A program made the position numbers and the translations under genes. A DNA stretch of 64,000 nucleotides from Luidia sarsii. Taxonomy: Eukaryota > Echinodermata > Asteroidea > Paxillosida > Luidiidae. Positions 57,201-63,200 of the stretch are shown here, piece after piece. How positions within the stretch are numbered: the first letter of the stretch is position 1; the number at the start of each line of letters is the position of its first letter. The stretch covers positions 23,147,958 to 23,211,957 of the forward strand of contig OX465107.1 of NCBI GenBank assembly GCA_949987565.1. The letters are read 5' to 3'. The notes below the pieces were generated by a model. The model saw nothing but the letters and a program-made list of their open reading frames with translations, did no database searches and had not been told where the DNA came from.

Positions 57201-60200
57201 TATTGCTCCGTATGATTGTATGAGACAAACTTCTATCTAGTGTCTGACTTGGTACATGTATCTCCAGCCAGCAGACAGGAAAAATGACTCCGATTTCAGA
57301 AACTAATAACCAGTTTGCCCAGCTACATGTCCCCTGGGATGTGTCATATTCCAGCCTGCTACAGATCCTTTGCGATAGAGGGAGGGGGAGGGGGATGTAG
57401 CGGAGGGGTGGGGAGTTGTAAGGGAGGCCAAACAGTCAGTGAGTTGAGTAAGGGGAGGACAGAGTCATTGGTGGGACATTGGTACTGGGGACAAGGCGAT
57501 ATTTCTAATTTTCTATTCATACAGTTTGTACTTGTGCAGTGCAGTACATGTACATGTACGTACACGTTACACATGCACATTTACAGTACATGTACACTTA
57601 CATGGTTTACATATGTTACCCGGCACAGCGACATGAGGAATATCCCACCAAAACACTTTTCGAGTAAACAACGCCCGAAGTCAAAGTATCTTCTCAATTC
57701 GATTAAAGAAACAATTTTAGTTTTGTTTGTATTTTCGGAAAGGAGGATGTATAGGAGGATATTATGTCCAAAGGATTTTTCCGAAATCTGTCTCTAAATG
57801 TTGAAAACACAAGGATTTCGGAGGAGTGTTTGTGTACTGTTTTCATGAAAATATAGAGTTCCTGCGTTTTTGAATGGCCGCTTTCGAGGAGTAATAGACT
57901 GGCGCTGCTATATTGTGTCAGGTGCCAAAGGAACGAGCCAATTCCCCTTGTACTATTTACACCAAAGTTCATACAGAAATAAATTTGATATCATTCGAAA
58001 GCCAATATACTCTTTCACATCATTAGAAAATCTCAAAATCTCAAAAGTGGGGGTTTTTCCTCATTATGCTGTGCCGGGTCACATATGTACACATGTACAG
58101 TATGTAAACTACATTTACACATTTAAATGTATACAGCACATGTACATGTAGATGTAGATGTATTGTAAAAAAAAAATTGTATTTGCCCGGTGGCCTTCTT
58201 ACATTAGACTGCTAAAGTTGATCATTCATCACTACCTGCTGAGATCAGGCTCGTTTGCCTTGTACTTCACACTGCAGTACTGTCATGACTTCATGTACTC
58301 CAGTGGGAGCCCAATCGTTTGAAGGGTTTGCGCAGTGCATACACAAGACTCCTTGATTTCATCATAAATTCATCGCAACGAGACCAAGACACTGAGAGCG
58401 ATTGGCTGCTAGCTTTGCTGCATCGTGTAGCCCCCCCCCCTCCCAGACAGTCGTCATTGTACCGGTAGTCTTTGTCATCTCACAAACTCTTGAATCTGAA
58501 ATTGTCCAACATGGTCAGTAGGGCAACCAGTTGCTATGGAGGCAGCTGATTGTCCTCGATGCATGTGTTGCACATCAAAATCAATGGATTAATACTTGTG
58601 TGCTTTATTAAATTGTTCATATGTGTATAGTTTACATACATGATGTACATGTACATGTAAACTGTATAGATGTACATGTACATGTACGTTTTTACATTTA
58701 TATGTATGTTATGTATGTACATGTATGCTACAGTCATGTCTATTGTTCAGGGACTTCATACAGGGCCCTTTCTACAATGTAATGTAATGTACATTTACAT
58801 TACATGTACCTCAGTGACCTTACCTACATGTACATGTAGATATACCATGCCTACACTCTACAGGTACAGGACAATGTACATGTACATGTACTGTACAATG
58901 TACAGTACTTCATACACATGTACATGTATGTACATGTATACCGGTATGTACATGTACATGTATGTACCGATACACAGGTACAGTACATGTATGTATAGTG
59001 TACTGTGCAGTGCAGTGCAAGTGCATATGCAAACTTTTGTACCGGTACCAGTATACTGGTATACATTACATGTAGAGTTTGTACTTTACTCTACACAATG
59101 CAAATAAGTACCGGTACATGTATGTACAGGCTCTATAGTTACAGTAGTGTACATGTCCATGTAAAGTACATATTGTAGCAGTTTAAGTTGTACAGTACAT
59201 GTAAGTTTGGTACAAGTACATGTACCATGGTGTACTGTATACATGTACATGTATGTGTACAGTGTACAGTATGTACACAAACATGTGTACACAGTTGTAC
59301 ATGTACATGCCCATGTACAGTATGTATGGCCTACGTGTACCGGTACATGTACAGTACTACAGTATGTAACGGTATTTGATCACCGGATGTCGTGACAAAG
59401 CGAAAGCGTCGCTGTTGAAAATGGAAATACATTTAGATTCACATATTGCATTACATGTATCTGGAAATATTATTATAATGTATGTATGTACATTGGCCTA
59501 CATGTACATGTACTGTACATGTACATGCATAATGTATAATTGCATAAAATTGCATGTTCATGTACATGTACTGTACATGTACATGTACACTGTAAATGTA
59601 CAATGTACATGTTCATGTACAATGTACATGTACACACATGTACATTGTACATGTACATTGTACATGTGTAACAGTATTAATATTATTATCAATGATGAAG
59701 AATTAGATTCCTGTATAAAAGTGTACACAATGTATTACAGGTCATGTTTTTGTGTGATGGTGATGGAAATGCGTATACAGTGTGTACATAGGTGTACATG
59801 TGTACAATAGCTGGTAATCCCCATTTCTTCCCCTCCACTCCACTCCAAATTTCTCCTAATATGGCAAAGCCAGCCAACTTCAGAATGCAGTTACTTATGG
59901 CTGTGGCATTTTGAAGGTTCTAGGGATGTTGGGTTTACCAGATTCCTACACATGCCTGAAGCTTAATTCTGTGCTTTTGAAAAGTTTTTTTTATGAAGTT
60001 ACATGTAACACAGATGGAGACAAAAAGTGTGTGAACACATGTACTGTACTTGTGTGGTTGTGATCCGTCATGTCCGTATGGATTGTTTTTTTTCCTTAAA
60101 ATTGAGTGTGGCTGATACTGCATGCCGCCATCAAGTACCACACTTCAATTACAGGGTGAAAAACCCAATTACATACACGTACCGGTATACCACACTTCAT

Positions 60201-63200
60201 AACTGTATACTTCAGAGTTGAAAAACAAAACTACATGTACACTCACTGAAATTCCTGATGGTACTCATTTCATTTCAATTTCATTTCTTAATTTGTGCGG
60301 GTACATGCACATGTGTATGCAATTATGCAAATAGCATTTTTTTTAAATGCTGTGAAGAAATCATGCCCAAACCCCCCAAACTTACTAAAATATACATTAT
60401 TTACTGTATTGACTGCATAACCATTAGAATGGGTATCTACATGTACATATAGATGTAAGGCTAATGAAACCAAAAAACACCATAAATTTACAACAAAAGA
60501 AAACAAAATAGATAGCCCGACTGACAGACAGACTGACAAGAAAGAAAGAACTGGAAAACAAGCACATGGTGGCATTGATTCATTGGTTATGATTTTCAAC
60601 AAAAACACAAGGGGCACCCTTGCAGGAATAAAAGAATAAAAAGAAAAAAAAAGAAAACCTTGGAAGTTGGAACCACTATCAGGGGTCGATTTCACCAAAC
60701 CCATCGTAACTTACGATCAATCGCAAAACAATGAGCAATGCGCAGAAACCTATACGGCCCATCACAACTTAACCGTCGTACGTTGAGTTACGATGCATCT
60801 TAAGGTTTTGTGAAATCCAGCCCTGGTTGCTATGTCAATGCTAAATGTACCACGCTACAATAGAAACAAGCATCCAGCACTGCACACAAATGCACCCCAT
60901 ACTTATTTTTGTATCCTTCAACTTCTTTTGCACTATACAACCGATTGAGAAAAGCTGTTTTAAAAAATGCTCCCATTTCAAGTTTCAACCACATTCACTT
61001 TCCTGGGTAGAAATTTGGACCGAACAGTGTATGTCCTTTGTATACATGTATAACACTTGAATTTGCGACAGATTATTACCCATCAAAGATTTCCCAGATT
61101 TTTTTCTTTTTCCAAATACCAGTTTTGTGAAAACCGTGTGGAGACCTATACACCTTTACAATTTCCCCGTAGAGAGACCTATTCATCCTATTGGACTAGG
61201 TCTCCACAAGGCACTAGATTCGTGCCTAGACATATACTCTGTAAGGACATACTGTAAATAATGCAGGTCAGAAGAACGAGCTAAAAAAAAAAGAGTTAAA
61301 TCCTGCCGCTCTTTGCTTTGCCTTGACATACATGTACTGTACAGTACCAGGTCGTCCATGTGTGCTCCTGCAGTCTGGCAGTGTTCATCAACTGTCGAGG
61401 GCATCTGTTCATAATAGTCATGCTCTAATACACATACACAAACACCCACACACACCCCCCCCCTAAACACACAATTCACAGAGTTGACGACCCTACCCTA
61501 TTGGAATTCATTGGTATTGATCCTCAATGAAAACTAGTGGCATTATGTCCCATTCCCTGTCAGACACTTATTATAGGTCAACAATTTGTCCCATTTGTCC
61601 AATTTGTCAGGTTTTTTTTTATTCTCCTTTGTTGCTTTTTTTCTGCTTTCACGGCAGTCAGTGTTGCAAACAGATGGTGATGGAACATCGTGCTGATTTG
61701 AAACATGGAAATGAAAAAAGAAAACTCAGCCCACACCTGTAACAAATTTATGTTAGTCCGAGATGTTTTTATCTCTATAAATCATCCTTTAGTGCTTTTC
61801 AAGAATCTTTTCTGTTAAGTTTGTCTCCTCATCCCCATAATTCTGAAATCACTAGATATTCCCTCACACAGTTTTTGATACATACATGTACATGTACACT
61901 GTACCTTTTATAATGTATACGTGTCCCAAATAAACACAATTACCATTACAATATACATGTACATGTACATGTATATCTGAAAAGACACACTGCTACTGGT
62001 ATTTCCGCTTTCTTGTTTAAAGTGAAATTAACCGGGGTTGACAACTTGACATGCATGTACCGGTACATGGATCTATTCCAAGAAATCTTCTTGTACATGT
62101 AAACTGATGATGTTTGCAACATTTGTGCATTACACCACTTTCATTTGTATTTGTGTTGGTTTTGTTTTCCCATATGGCTGGCTGTTTGCAGATCTTAATC
62201 CACTTGGGACTGCTGACTAAGGAGTCTGGCTTTAAGATCGCCGAGAATGCCTTCTCTGGTGGCCCTCTGGGCGAGTTAGTACAGTGGAGTGACATCATAG
62301 CCTCTCTGTACATCCTGGGCCATGACTTGGAAGTCTCCGTCATGTACTCGTCTCTGAAAAGGTAGTGTAACATTGGCCTGTGATATGGGGCTTGCCCTGC
62401 CCTGCCCTACCATGCCCTGCCTTGCCCTGCCCTGCCCTGCCCTGCCCTGCCCTGCCCTGCCCTGCCTTGCCCTGCCCTGCCCTGCCTTGCCCTGCCCTGC
62501 CCTGCCCTGCCCTGCCTTGCCCTGCCCTGCCCTGCCCTGCCCTGCCCTGCCCTGCCCTGCCGTGCCGTGCCCTGCCCTGCCCTGCCCTGCCCTGCCCTGC
62601 CCTGCCCTGCCCTGCCCTGCCCTGCCTTGCCGTGCCTTGTCCTGCCCTGCCCTGCCCTGCCCTTCCCTGCCCTGCCCCGCCCCGCCCCGCCCCGTAGTAG
62701 TGGCCGTGTTTGCAATCTTGCCCGAGCTGCCTATAATTTTTTTCTTTCTCACTTGATGTTTGTATTTCCTGGCAACAATACTAAACTACAGCAATGGGCC
62801 TAATTCTATACTCCCGGTAGGTAAATTGCTTGATCAACCCAGCAGTCACAACATCAATACGCCGTACTTTAAAAGGATAGATGTCACTTGTGGTTTGCTT
62901 CAACAGGAGCGCTAAACACATCTGTCCCCGCAATCCCACAAGGGATCGCACAATGTATTTCCACGTTGTCTTCCCAGAATTTCTCCCCACAAACCAGACA
63001 GACACTAGTCATTCATCGCAGCGGAGACACTGCTGACCTTTGGGGAAGATTGCAATGCTCATGTGAAGACTTGTTTTCAGCGGCAAGAAATGAGTTTCGG
63101 ATGTTTTTGTTTTGGTATTCCCCTTGCCTTCCCTCTCCCCCCTCTCTATCCGCAGTTTCCTGAAAGGCAAAGGTGTGGTTAGCCAGAGCTGTCCCATTGG

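Noticed and set aside
62276..62756. Repetitive Gly-Gln-Arg or Ala-Leu-Pro-Cys proteins
   Set aside because: Six-frame artefacts of (CCTGC)n.
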